Below, piece by piece: positions 38,168 through 49,747 of a stretch of 64,000 nt of DNA. The notes beneath the pieces are model-generated. The model did not search any database. It had not been told where the DNA came from and was given only the letters and a program-made list of their open reading frames with translations. The DNA is from Hymenoscyphus infarciens (Eukaryota; Ascomycota; Leotiomycetes; Helotiales; Helotiaceae), in the NCBI GenBank assembly GCA_001414345.1, contig LLCB01000254.1, positions 1 through 64,000 on the forward strand. The letters are read 5' to 3'. The position numbers and the translations under genes are program-made. The number at the start of each line of letters is the position of its first letter. Within the stretch, counting starts at the first letter, position 1.

Positions 38168-40423
38168 ATGCATCTCTCTTTCTCATCCACCCTCTCCCTC
38201 CTCACAACCATCATCCTCCTCTCACCAATACAAGCAAAAATCGACCGCCAAAATGTAATTCAACAATTCAATCCCATCCGTCTCGCATCCAGTAACAGCA
38301 CACCGATGCAAGTAGGAAACGGGGATTTTGCCTTTGGCGTCGATGTTACGGGGTTACAGACTTTCAATGCGTTTGCTACTATGAGTAGTTGGGGGTGGCA
38401 TAATTTTTCGCTTCCTACTGAGGCGGGACAGACAAGGGTGGAGGATTTTACTGGGTTGGATTGGTGGGTTTATTTTCAGTTATTTCTTTGAAAATCGAGC
38501 GAGGAAAGAGGGTGTTTGAAGGGAATAAGAAGAATATGGAATTGACAGAGTACAGGTGGACCCACGGAAGATTGATAAATTACGCTCAACCAAATCCCGC
38601 CGAACCTAAGATTTCAAACTGGTTGATCCAAAACCCACAAAGGATCAATCTCGGAAGAGTAGGTTTCTGGTTTGGGAATGGAAACAATATCACGGAATCA
38701 CAACTCGAATCTAAATCCCAAACTCTGGATCTGTATTCTGGAACCATCACTTCCTCATTCTCGCTCTTCAACGAAACGGTGACTGTTGAGACAACTGCCG
38801 ATCCAGATTCTGATACCGTTGCTCTAAGAATACAATCGGGACTTTTGAGTAAAGGGCAATTGGGAGTTTTCTTCGATTATCCTTACGCAAATATCTCCAA
38901 ATTCGATCATCCCTTCGTGGGGGATTGGAACAACGTTCCTCTCCATACTACCACTTTGCAGCAAACTGGGAGGGCAGCACAAATAAGACATGATCTCGAT
39001 ACCACGACGTATTTCACAAGCATCCAATGGGAAGGCCAAGCGTCAATTTCTGGTCCATTGGCGGGAAGTCATAGATATCTTCTCCAACCGAAAGGGCATG
39101 GGGACGGGAAGTTAAATTTGATAATCGGATATACACCTCGAACCGAAAGTTTTCGAGAACAAAAAGCAGGTGATGTTGCCGAGGCTTCAAAGAAGTGGTG
39201 GAAAACTTACTGGGAAACTGGAGCTTTCGTTTCTCTACCAATCGTGATAGCAGCAGCCAAAGAACTTCAAAGGAGAACAATACTTTCTCAATATCATCTT
39301 GCTGTCAATGGTGCTGGGAGAGACCCGCCCCAGGAAGCGGGGTTGGTGAATAATGGGTGGTATGGGAAGTTTCATTTGGAAATGGTTTTTTGGCATTTAG
39401 TCCACTGGAATCTCTGGGGGAAATCCGTGTTCCTTGAACGCACTATTCCGGGGGTGTATGAGAGGTTCTTACCTACTTCGCTTGAAAGAGCCAGGAATCA
39501 AGGATACACAGGTGCAAAATGGGGGAAGATGAGCGATCCTGCTGGCAGAAGTGCGCCAGGGGAGATTAATTCTTTGTTGATTTGGCAGCAGCCTCATCCC
39601 ATGTATTTTGCAGAATTGGAATGGAGGGAGAAAGGAGAGGGGGCGTTGGAGAAGTGGAATGAGATTTTAAGTGAGACGGCGGAGTATATGGTTAGTGCAG
39701 CTTGGTGGAATGTGACTACTGGTAAATTTCCCCTCCCATCCTCTTCCCATCAACTTTCTCTAACAGAAAACCAAAGGCGTGTTCGATCTCGGGCCCCCTA
39801 TGTATCCCGTCTCTGAAAACACGAATCCAAACTCAACAATCAACCCTGTTTTCGAACTGGCGTACTGGCGTTTCGGCTTAACTGTTGCTTCAAATTGGAA
39901 AAGCAGACAAAATCTCCCTGTTCCGGCGTCATGGACACACGTCCTCCGAAACCTGGCTCCCCTCCCAATAATAAACAACACCTACCCCATCTACGAAAAT
40001 ACACCCCAGATGTGGATAGACCCCGTCACCTACACCGATCACCCCGCCATGATAGGAATCTATGGCATCCTTCCACCCACTCCAGATGTCAATCTTACCA
40101 TCATGCAAAACACCGCTTCAAAAATTAAAGAAATCTGGGACTTCGAGAGACTCTTTGGTTGGGATTTTCCGATGCTGGCGATGAATGCTGTGAGATTGGG
40201 GAGAAAGGAGAAGGCGATTGACTATCTTTTGGATCAGAACTTTGCCTTTGATGATGTGGGTATGCCGATTGGAGGGCCTAGAGTTCCTACGCCATATTTT
40301 CCGGGGAGTGCGAGTCTTTTGTGGGCAGTGGCTATAATTTCTGGGGGATGGGAAGGAGTTGAGGGGAGTCAATTCCCCGAAGGATGGGTGGTTGAGGTTG
40401 AGGGGTTTGGGAAGGTTATGTGA
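38168..40423 (+). CDS. Secreted six-hairpin glycosidase-like protein
   Basis: Three exons (38168-38463, 38556-39721, 39777-40423) give 702 residues. The signal peptide is MHLSFSSTLSLLTTIILL followed by SPIQA. The mature protein begins with a beta-rich N-terminal region (MQVGNGDFAFGVDVTGLQTF), has RINLGRVGFWFG, and continues into a Trp-rich alpha/alpha-barrel region (WYGKFHLEMVFWHLVHWNLW; IYGILPP; WDFERLFGWDFPMLAMNAVR), a layout seen in six-hairpin glycosidases such as GH65/GH95 relatives. I cannot assign the CAZy family or substrate. Intron 1 (38464-38555, GTGGGT...TACAG) restores GLDWWTHGR. Intron 2 (39722-39776) needs the acceptor CCAAAG, because the more obvious TAACAG puts the next exon out of frame; the chosen join gives TTGVFDLGPPMYP. 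Several N-x-S/T sites fit secretion. Confidence 0.85.
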
Positions 40424-40638
40424 TTTACTTTGGGGAGGTGAGGGGGTATTGGTTGGTATATGATAGGAGCCGTGGTTTCAATAATTGACGAGTTGATATT
40501 TTTCGTGCGATTTGTGCAAGAATACTCGGGAAGAAGGGTTCGTAACACAGTTCATTATATACTCACTGACTTCACCAAAATAACGGAGAAGAGTAGAGTA
40601 ATGGAATTAAGAAACAATACTTACAGAAGATTGGACTA

Positions 40639-40790
40639 GCAAAGAGTTAGACAAAAAGTGTGTAAGGATATCAATTTTGGCAGCTTACCTGGCATCTTAC
40701 TAGTGGATCACTTGTCAAACAACAGATTACCCGCTAAAGAACAGCTCACTCGCAAAGAGTTAGACAAAAAGTGGGTGTGGGTATCAAGGC
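40639..40790 (+). repeat. Short direct repeat, 113 bp apart
   Basis: GCAAAGAGTTAGACAAAAAG followed by TG(T/G)GTRWGG(A/G)TATCAA occurs at 40639 and again at 40752. An open frame spans the second copy (40658-40984) but has no recognisable domain. The duplication suggests an old mobile-element or target-site relic. Confidence 0.55.
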
Positions 40791-41439
40791 TCCCACCCCC
40801 TGGAATTCCGAGGCCGAGTATCGGAGAGGTTATAACAACAGAAGATCTAATGAATCTCAAGACTCCCAACCTCCCAAGCCCCTTTAAGAAAGAGTATTCT
40901 TCTCAATTGCCTCACTTTACCACGTTCAAGAGCTTTGGCTTCTATTCCCAGATAACCCATGAAGAGCATCTCCACTATTGGTAGGTAGCCTACCAATTGA
41001 TGCTACATTATTTGAGTAATATTTGTAGTTAATCTACTACTAGATTCTTACAGGGCAAAACGGGACTGCAGAAAACGTTGACTGCTATTCCCGGGTAACC
41101 TACAAATAGCCCCTTGGTTATCGGTATGTGAGACCTACCATTTGATTCTAAAATTTTATGGCTATTAGTAGGTAACCCACGAATAGCTGAACTTCAACCC
41201 CAAAACGAAAAGAGTACTTCAGAACTCTCACAAAATCACATGTAAACTCACATAAGACTCTCTTTTCTAAACAATAACTCATTAACCAGTTCTTTCCTGC
41301 CTTCCATCGTGGCACATCGGGTTGCAACCCTTTCTTTCGCTCTATTAACCACGCTTCGATGAGATCCATACATTATTTTCTCTTTTCCTCCGTTTGGGAA
41401 TGTGATGAAATCTCAGAGAAGAGGTTCTCGAGCCTGGTG

Positions 41440-42085
41440 GCGTAACAACCGGCAGTAAATTTACAATAACTCAAACTGTTTTGAATAATGACATAAATCA
41501 TACGATGTTACGAATTTTAGAGTACAACTGATTTTGCTTGCTCTTATAGATTCCAAGGTAGTATAAATAATTATGTTCGTTATTCTAGAGGTTTTAGTAT
41601 ACTGTTATTCCATGAGTATATATGACAGGATCCTAGAGAAGTTGTTCCTAGACGTAGAGAGGCAACGACGGTTATCAAACGAAAATACACCAAACAGTCT
41701 TGAATAATTAAATAAAGCATAGGAATTTACGAATGGTGGAAAACAATTGGATTTTCGTTCCTTTCCCTTGTTCTAAGTTACTAAAAAGAAGCGAGTTGAT
41801 TGTTCTACGAGTTTAGTAGAACATTTTCTCAGGGGTGTATTAGCGACGATGATTTGAAAGGATAGCAGCTTTCTCCACTTTCAGACTCACATGTAACAAC
41901 TGTTCTAAAACAAAAATACACCAAACAATCATGAATAATGAATTAAAACATGCGAAGTTACGAACACCGGAAGGCAACTTGACTTTCGTTGCTTTTCCAC
42001 ATCCCGAGTTACTAAAAAGAGTTAAGTTCATTGCTCTAAGAGCTCGCTATAATACTTTCTCATGGGTGTACTTGTGAACATAACT
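41440..42085. repeat. Three degenerate tandem copies of a 210-230-bp unit
   Basis: Units at about 41440-41640, 41655-41855 and 41885-42085 share, in order, an AATACACCAAACARTC-like block, a TGAATAATNNAWTAAA block, RTTACGAA, a GAYTTTCGTT block, GTTACTAAAAAGA and a TTCTCA(T/G)GGGTGTA block. The second and third copies are the most alike; the first is the most diverged. They have no coding potential. Confidence 0.7.
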
Positions 42086-42727
42086 CGAAGTGTTATATAC
42101 AGCGTTGGAAATTAGCGTCTCTCATACATGATACAAACATCACAACATCACATTTCAGAAGCTATGGGAGTTTTATCTATCTGGCAGATATACAGTCTTA
42201 ATTTCTAGACTAGCAGCCATCACCGTAACTAAACTTTGTCGAGAGCCGGAAAAACAAACCATAACTTGAAATAAAAAAAGAAAGCAATCCCCTGGAAAAA
42301 AAACCGAAAATGCAATACTCCTGTGAGGAGGTACAAGTGGGTATACGCGATGCACCAATTCGCCTGAAACATCATAAAAGAAAAGAAGAAAAGAGAAAAG
42401 TAGCCATTCTGCCATTCTACAAATAAAAAAGAGAAAAAAGCCCAAGAATCAGATCCTGTGATTGACTACGTACCACATGCTTGAGCCTATGTTGGTGATA
42501 AGCTGCAAGTTGCAGTCGCGGGATTCGAGAAGAATTGATTCTGGTGTGGTTTTGTGCGGAAAGATGGTGGAACTACCCGTGAGCGCTGGAGTTTGTGACC
42601 GCTTTATCTTTGGTTGTGACAATGTGCGAGTAGGTTTGGAAGTATGAGTCTGATGGCTGAGTCCAGATTCTTCAAGATCGGTTGATACAATGTCTTTTGC
42701 AGCTGCCACAGACCTGGACAGCACCTT

Positions 42728-45291
42728 TCATCGACTTCGTCTCCGACGTTTTGACAGAGGAGATACATCCTTGTCATCATCCTCGTCCCGTGCCCTCTTC
42801 CTGGCCGATGTCCCAATCTCCTGCATTCCAACAACCTGAGGATCAACTGAACCAGCAGTTGACTCGAACTCAGGTACAGAGCTTGGAATATCAGGGTCAA
42901 TGGGACCCAAAGACGGGGAACGTAGCCGCGTTCCTGCGAGTTGAGGGCTGGCTCGAATTGGAGACGGAGGAGGAGGCATTGACCGAGGGTTGTGGTACTC
43001 AAACTCTGACGTTGATGATGAAGGCGGATCAAAATATGTTGGCTCGGTTGAGGACTTAAAGTCTTCTTCCATATCAATTGAGTCCGAGAACTCCCGATTA
43101 AACAATGGATTTGCGAGAGTTGGTTGTGCTTCGAACGTGGTCTCGAGAAGTGGACCATCGATCATGTTTTGCTCGCTTGTGGGCGTGTGAGGACTACCCT
43201 CGCTTTCCTCCTCATCAGGGGTAGTCGTAGATTGGTCCTCGACTGTCTCTCTTGATGGGGGTGAACTTGGTGGTGTGCATTGTGGAGAGCTTACTGGAGG
43301 GGAGGGTGGTGGACTAGTAGGTGATTGAAGTGTGTCCTCGTCCTCTTGAGCGCTCACTGGTAGAGGAGTCGCCTCGCGTTCATTTAATTGTGCTGAGGCG
43401 ATTTGAGGCTCGGCTGGTGCTGGTGAGCTTGGTCTCGAGATTTCTGGTGAGGGTGGTGGGCTAGTAGGTGACTGAAGCACCTCTCCATCTTCGGTGGACA
43501 TTGGTGGGGATAGTGGATCGTCTTCTTTTTCTTGTGTCAAGACGCTTTGAGACTCCGTTGGTTGTGGCGAGCGTTCTGGTGAGAAACTTGGGCCGGTAGG
43601 CAACTCAAGTGCGGTATCGAGTTCTGCGTCGTCTTTCTTCGTGGCAACTTGGTCCGTGGCAGCATGCTCCTTTCGCTTCTTGCTCGGAGGTGAACACTCT
43701 GATGGATCTGCTGCTTTACGTTTCGTTCCCTGTGATAAACTGTTTTGAGAATCGGATGCTCTGGCATGGTCCACCTTTCGCTTCTGCTTTTTGTTTGATG
43801 CCGAAGAGCTCTCTGCGGAACTTGCTGCCTTGCGCTTCTTTCCGGTAGCTTCCTTCTTTTCCATCTCAGATTCCGCACCGAGGTCAACGTCTTGAAATAC
43901 GTATGGACCATCGTCAAAGTTGATAATGCTCGATGGCTCGTCTTCATTCCAAGCATACTCACGATGCAAATTCTTTGGAAGTCCGAGGATCTTTATGAGT
44001 GCAGATATAACTGCTGTTTCGTTACCAACCGGATAGTCTTGCCGAGTAATCACAAGACCAGCGTCAAACTTCTTGTATGGATCGAAAAACTTCATCAAGA
44101 ATTGAGGGGTAACAACCGCCTTGTAGAGAACGAGTGACTTGTGATCCTCGGATGGCGTGAACAAGTAAAACTGTGAAAATCAGTCAAAATTCAGAAGTGC
44201 GTCTCTCTAAACGATGGCTTACATCTCGTGGTCCAGCATGTGAACGGCCTGCCTTTACAAGTTGTTCAAGTGCTAATTGGGCCATTGTAATAAACAAGCC
44301 AACATAGTAGGGGTCAATGGGTGTGTTCGAAGTCTCTTCCCCAAGCAAAGGATGCTTTTCTCGATTCTGGCATTTTTTGATTTTCCTATTGGCCTTCCTT
44401 CTTTTGGGTAGGAGTGCCCCCCCTTGTTGTTGAAGATAGGCCTTGTCGACATAGGCTAGGCGTGAAATTACCATATCTTTGTCGTAGGCAATTTGTCGAC
44501 AAAACAATTTGGACGCCTTTTTCTTACCATGTTTGTCGTTGTATTTGAAGATCAAACCCTCCTTGGCTCTTTGAACGAGAATTAGTATCTAGATTTATGA
44601 GAAACAAGAGAGAATAAGAAATATTTACATACGATTTGGCTTCTGTTGTCGAGTAATTGCTGTCTTTGACCAGCCATCGCAACAAGTAACTGAATATGTC
44701 GTACATGCGCTCGTCCTTTTCAAGGTTCTCATAATACTCAGAATGGAGAGCACGAACGCAGTTCTTGAGGTGATCATATTGCTGAGGAGTATGCTCTGCT
44801 TTGAGTGCCTCCAACTCGATCGGTGTTTTCGTCATATATTCGTGAGGGGCAAGGACTTTGTAGGTAACGTTGAGCAATTTCAAGTGTTCGCTAGTCCAAA
44901 GCTCTGGCTGAACTTGAAGTTTTTTGCGTGGATTTGAAATAATGGCATGTCGAAGCGAGCCTGGCTCTGTGACTCGGTTGACGAGGTCAAGCACGCCGCG
45001 ATTCTCCGGATGGCTAGCTGGTTTTCCACGAGGTTTGTGCCAGGGAGGTTCGTAAAACGGATCCTCCTTACTGGGAGGGACTTGGTCACTGTTGTTGGAA
45101 GAGTCTTGGGGCATCTCGCTAACTTTGACTCGGTCGTTACTGCAGGACGCCATATTGGAGAGTGCTGGGAAGAGATTTGGGAGAGGGATCGTTGACTCGA
45201 AATGTTGGCTTCCCGCCGGGAGTGGAGTGAAGTCGGTAATAGTGTGATTCATGCTCTTGCAGATATTCTTGAGGACTGAATAGAGATTCAT
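42728..45291 (-). CDS. Unknown 815-residue, probably nuclear protein
   Basis: Three exons (45291-44633, 44568-44223, 44170-42728) join in frame to 815 residues. The junctions read TTEAKS/AKEGLIF and AGPRD/FYLFTPSEDH. I do not recognise a family. The N-terminal half (to about 430) looks folded, with helical stretches, a basic KHGKKKASKLFCR segment and a hydrophobic VGLFITMAQLALEQLV segment. The C-terminal half is low-complexity: Lys/Arg clusters (GKKRKAAS, KKQKRKVDHA, KRKAADPSE, PPSKKRKEH) that look like nuclear localisation signals, then Pro/Ser/Glu-rich repeats (LQSPTSPPPSP occurs more than once), and a final KRRRRSR. The first ATG of the frame is used; upstream codons are open for 38 residues but lack ATG. 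Chromatin or DNA-binding roles are a guess from composition. Confidence 0.8.
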
Positions 45292-47115
45292 GTTGACAGT
45301 ATTGAAGATTGATGAAGGTCGAGTTTTTCGTTCATGCACGATGTTTCGTGAGAGAAAGAGTTGGGGGACTTGAGAGTGCTCGAGGGTGCTCGAGGAAATT
45401 ATCAAGAAATGTTAGTGCACTACCGGTCACCGCGTGCTATTCACCGTGCCGCCTTCGTGGGAACCAGAATACCATGACGACAGTGAAGTCGTCGTACAAT
45501 AGGGATCCTTGGCATTTCCATATAATGACAATGTACCAACAGCGAATGAAGTGGGCCTTGTAGTGTGCTGGTATTGTTCACACTGGAGGACAATAGTAAA
45601 AGATCATTGGGTTGATAGGAGAACAATTCAGGTGTTTTTGCATCACGGTAAATTACAATTGGAGGATACATGTATTGAGTAAGTAATTGTACATTGGGTA
45701 GCTATGGAAGGAGAATATGTGATACCAATCAAGAGGCTGATTGAGTTTGAACCTTTATTCCTGATCAGGACAAGGTTATACTCGCGTCTCCAAAACTTTC
45801 CAAAACCTGTGATGAATGTGTCAGCAAGGAATCTTCAACATGAATGCGAAAGAAGTATGCAGATTTAGAAATTGTCAAACTCAGTGATCTTGGTAGAGAT
45901 AATCGTCAACACTCCGAAGAGCTCAGGATTTTCAGTGCTTTTTTGTAATCATAGACATGCGGTGTGCAGTGGGGTTGGGCTGGAACTTTTGACTTACAGT
46001 TTGAACTAAAGTCAATACATAGGGGGTAGGGCTCGCCTGATCGAGGTGACCAGCGTATTCTAACATCATCACAAGTGTGGGTACCCCCCATTGTCAACCC
46101 CGCTCCCAATGTATGTCAAAAGACGTGGGCACAAGGCCATTGTACAAGGATACGAACTGCCAGAAGAATAGTAATAATATATTCTAATGGATGAGGAGGT
46201 CTCAAAGGCCTAGCCCTACGATGGGAGAAGGAGCGACGTCGTTGGAGTGCGACAATGGCAACTGGATACAAGTGGGTTCTGAAATCAGGTTAGCATTTTG
46301 AATCCCCAGGAAAGATAGACAGCAGCATTGTAAGAGATCATTGTTCAGAATATGTAAGAATTGAATTTCATCCACTCGATCGATATAGCGACCCCGGCGA
46401 GGGTGCCACCGAAACAAGGTCAATCGCAAATTATATCATCATTGAATGAGGATTTGGAAGGGGGAGGAATGCGCGCGGTAAGGACTTACAGTGCAGAATG
46501 GTAGCCTTCATACTGTACTGCCGAGAATCAGAAGGCTACCTATTGTGTCGATATGGTAGGAGACTGTTGTTCTGAAAAAGAAGATGTTGGTTGTTGTTTG
46601 AAGGTGTGAAGTTGCGATCGAAAAAAAGTTAAAGACTTCGACCTCGCCGCGCTAATGCATGAGCAGGGGTTACGTCACCGCCTTTGATTTTGCCAGCCTC
46701 TTTCTCAGAACCTCAAAAGCGGCAGTCGATAGATGGGTTTCTAACTTTCTTGTATAGGTCTTGAAAACTTCTAGTTAGCGAGACTAACTGTTCTAAATTA
46801 CCTAGGGCAATCGTCCAGGTTGTCCCTAGTCTGTAGAATATTTACTTGAAATACCCTAAAACCTTTGGAGCAACGAGAGCAGGTGGAACAAGTGGTCTGC
46901 GCTGCCGCCTTTAGTGACTGGGTAGCCTATCCCACGTGATTCCGACAAATTCTGGTCCCCATCCTAGCGAACCTCGCACATATCATTTTTGAGAATTGCA
47001 ACTCCAATTTCGACCCAACGACATAAACACCGGCAACCAGTACGTTTGAATACCGCAATACTCGAGCCTACGAAATTCTTTGTTCGCTAACTATCCTACC
47101 TCAGAATCATACAAA
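45292..47115. other. Intergenic region with a possible spliced minus-strand transcript
   Basis: On minus from about 46620 there is a CA/T-rich leader-like stretch, an ATG at 46513 and a GTAAGT donor at about 46490. A CTAAC...TTTCAG acceptor follows near 46280, then another GTAAGT near 46000. The coding frames do not join into anything I recognise (the first splice would give a seven-codon frame then stop), so a non-coding or small-peptide transcript is possible. The region right of 46640 is the promoter of the ribosomal protein gene. Confidence 0.3.
46500..46540. repeat. Perfect 10-bp inverted repeat
   Basis: GGTAGCCTTC (46500-46509) and GAAGGCTACC (46531-46540) can pair around a 21-base loop. 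It sits in the leader and first codons of the possible minus-strand transcript described for this region. Confidence 0.6.
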
Positions 47116-47616
47116 ATGGGTGACGCAGAAATCAAGACATCGACTTGGAGACTGGTGGAGGTCGGTCGCATCTGCCTCATCCACGGCGGTCCATCCGATG
47201 GAAAACTTGCGACAATCGTTGAGATCATCGACCACAAGCGCGTATGTGGAAATCCATGAATTCCAAGGACTCCAGGGAAGCAAATATTGACTTATATGCA
47301 GGCTTTGATTGATGGACCAGCAACAAACACCAAAATCGCCGTTCCCCGCCAATCGATCGCTCTCGCACAACTCATCCTCACACCCCTCGTCCTCGAGAAC
47401 CTTCCCCGAGCTTCACGAACCGGAGTTGTCGCTGCTGCATGGAAGAAGGCTGATATCGAGGCAAAATGGCAGGAGAGCGCGTGGGCCAAGAAGCGTGTCC
47501 AGAAGGAGCGAAGACGAGCATTGACCGATTTCGAGCGATTCAAGGTCATGCGATTGAAGAAGCAAGCACGTTTCGAGGTCCGAAAGTCATTGGCAAAGGT
47601 TAAGGCTTCTGCATAG
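47116..47616 (+). CDS. RPL14: 60S ribosomal protein L14 (eL14)
   Basis: Two exons (47116-47241, 47302-47616) encode 146 residues. The N-terminus ([37 protein letters not shown], read in two parts across the intron) is the KOW-like beta domain of eL14, with [18 protein letters not shown] next. The C-terminus is a basic helix ([24 protein letters not shown]). The protein is a structural component of the large subunit; yeast Rpl14 is 138 residues. The 60-nt intron has a GTATGT donor and an ATGCAG acceptor. A pyrimidine-rich TATA-less upstream region is usual for ribosomal protein genes. Confidence 0.97.
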
Positions 47617-48427
47617 ATAGATAAAACGGATTGGGGGACTGAGGGGCACGATTGCATTGGGTTACTGGATTCCTTTGCTTCACCGGGAGCTTTGTATCCT
47701 ACGTCAATTTTGACAGGCGTAATGAGCATATGGACTTCAAAAGAATATTGAAGTGCTTTTCGGAATTGAAATGCTATGATACGTCAAGTATGGGACTTTT
47801 CCTACGGAGCTTGTAAATGCAAATTTTACGTGCTATGACAACTTAATTAACATGCCCAAGGCAATGAATGATTTCTACGTGTTGAGCGACTGTAATTTTG
47901 GTAATTTTACTCGATGCGTAATAGTAGCTAGCATATGTAGGGAAGAGCAGTAAGTTGACCTTGGATGGACAGTCTAAGCAGTACTCAGTAACAGTTCTCG
48001 TAAATTGTAGAATACTTTTCTTTTACAATGACTAGAGGTGATATTTTGCCTAAATTTTTCTCAAGCCGTAGGATTAGTGTCCTTACCTTCACTTACATTG
48101 ACAGTGAATTGTTCAGATCGAAGGAGCGTTTTGGTAACCTGCGGAAATATTTAGCGAACCACCGTAACCTGCAGGTGGGCAGGCTTTGAAAATTGCACCT
48201 CCACACCGTCAACATCTCTCAACACATCCAACCACACCCTCTCTCACAATCATCCTCCCTGGTTAGTTACCACTCTCTTTAATTTCTTCTCCGCGCCATC
48301 ATTTCCATTATCCCATTCTGCTCTTGAACTCCTTGTTCAAGTGGCGCGCGCACGAGAAATATTGCTAAATTCAAAGCTCGCCGCAAATTACCTGCTAACA
48401 CCTGCTACCATAGACATACCACCCAAC
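47617..48427. other. Intergenic region between RPL14 and the NAC alpha gene
   Basis: No gene is seen. GGTAACCTGC occurs near 48132 and a related CGTAACCTGCAGG at 48163. A CA-rich leader with in-frame codons back to 48341 but no upstream ATG precedes the NAC gene. Confidence 0.5.
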
Positions 48428-49270
48428 ATGTCGAACCCACGCATCGAAGAGCTTCCAGACGATGAGCCAACCAAGAACGTCACCGCAGAGGATGAGGGAT
48501 CTGAGAGCTCTGACTCCGAGGTTGAGACTGGCGAGGCCGAACTTCCAGCAGGAGGAGCTATTGTCCACTCTCGCAACGAGAAGAAGGCACGCAAGTCAAT
48601 TGGCAAGCTCGGTCTTGTCCGTGTTCCTGGTATCACCAGAGTCACTTTGAGACGACCAAAGAACGTGAGTGTTCTCCAATTGTTACCCTTAGGGGAGGGC
48701 GCATCTTTTGGTGGCAGCATGGAAAGCAAGGGAACGTCCTATAGCTTCGCCTGTAATTGCTGCTTTGAGGAGCACTGTTAATATTGGAATGAAAATTCTA
48801 ATTCTGGCAATCTAGATTCTTTTTGTCATCAACCAGCCAGAGGTCTACAAGTCCCCAACCAGCAACACCTACATGTTAGCATACACACCCCAAAAAGCAT
48901 ATCGAGAGCTCGTACTAACATCTCGAATAGCGTCTTTGGTGAGGCCAAGATTGAGGACCTTAACTCCCAAGCTCAGGCTTCCGCCGCTCAACAACTTGCC
49001 GCCCAAGAGACCCACGACCACGCCGGACACGATCACTCTGGGCATGACCACAGCCACGACCACGGAAAGGGCAAGGCCATTGACACTGGTGATGATGACA
49101 AGAAGGAAGAAGAAGAGGATGACGGCGAGGAAGAGGATGCCACAGGACTCGAGGACAAGGATATTGAGTTGGTCATGACACAAGCAAGCGTTTCGCGGAA
49201 GAAAGCTGTCAAGGCTCTGAAGGAGAACGACAATGATATAGTCAACTCTATCATGGCATTGAGCATATAG
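48428..49270 (+). CDS. EGD2: Nascent polypeptide-associated complex subunit alpha
   Basis: Three exons (48428-48664, 48816-48874, 48931-49270) encode 211 residues. An acidic N-terminus is followed by the NAC domain ([21 protein letters not shown], then [20 protein letters not shown] and [14 protein letters not shown] across the introns), a His/Asp/Gly-rich linker ([20 protein letters not shown]), an acidic stretch and a C-terminal UBA domain ([20 protein letters not shown] ... [12 protein letters not shown]). NAC alpha pairs with the beta subunit at the ribosome exit tunnel and shields nascent chains. The ATG at 48428 is the first ATG of the frame and gives the conserved [13 protein letters not shown] start. 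Both introns are short and have clear branch sites (the second has CTAACA). Confidence 0.97.
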
Positions 49271-49747
49271 AGACCGTGCCTTATCACACTTGTACGTTGG
49301 GACGGGTAGGCAATTTGGAAACACAGATGCATATTAATTGCTCTGTTCAAAAGCAAATTGTAAACTGAGAATGAAATTTTGACAGTGTAAAAACTGTTAA
49401 TTTTCCAATCAATATCTCAATTCCAATTCTACATGTTCGTGAATCAGTGCAGCAGTACCAAAATGTTTCGTTGTACTCTTTGCCATTTCGTTCTCCTCGC
49501 TCTCTAATATCCCATTAATGTAATTGGGCTTACCTGCAGAACATCAATTTTTGTAAGAAGAATCCTTTTCTGCTGATATCAGATACATAGTTCGTAAACC
49601 AGGGAGTCGTTTTCACCGGCTCAAAACGGAACACTTGGTTCAATCCACGTGACCTAATGGTAGCGGCTTCCGAAGCTCCAGGTTTTGACAACCAGAGTTT
49701 ACCATCACAACTCTCCACTCCCCTTCAATCCCACCACTACATTCACA
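49271..49747. other. Intergenic region between the NAC alpha and ATP synthase d genes
   Basis: No gene is seen. It holds the 3' region of the NAC gene and the promoter of the ATP synthase gene. A tRNA-like patch at 49630-49700 was considered and rejected. Confidence 0.5.

Larger units (their letters stand above)
40424..42727. other. Repeat-bearing intergenic region
   Basis: No gene is supported. It contains a duplicated motif around 40639 and 40752, a hairpin at 40977-40998, several GGTAACCYACRAATAG-like motifs (41094, 41167) and a threefold degenerate repeat (41440-42085, listed separately). Past 42100 lies the 3' region of the minus-strand gene. Confidence 0.55.

Noticed and set aside
38461..38555. 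Alternative start of the glycosidase at the internal open frame (MVGLFSVISLKIERG)
   Set aside because: This stretch is intron: splicing GTGGGT to TACAG joins GLDW to WTHGR in frame and keeps the signal-peptide exon.
49630..49700. tRNA-like patch with GGTTCAATCC and ACCTAATGGTAGCGG
   Set aside because: The B-box-like sequence lies before, not after, the A-box-like sequence, and no acceptor stem or anticodon stem-loop of proper length forms.
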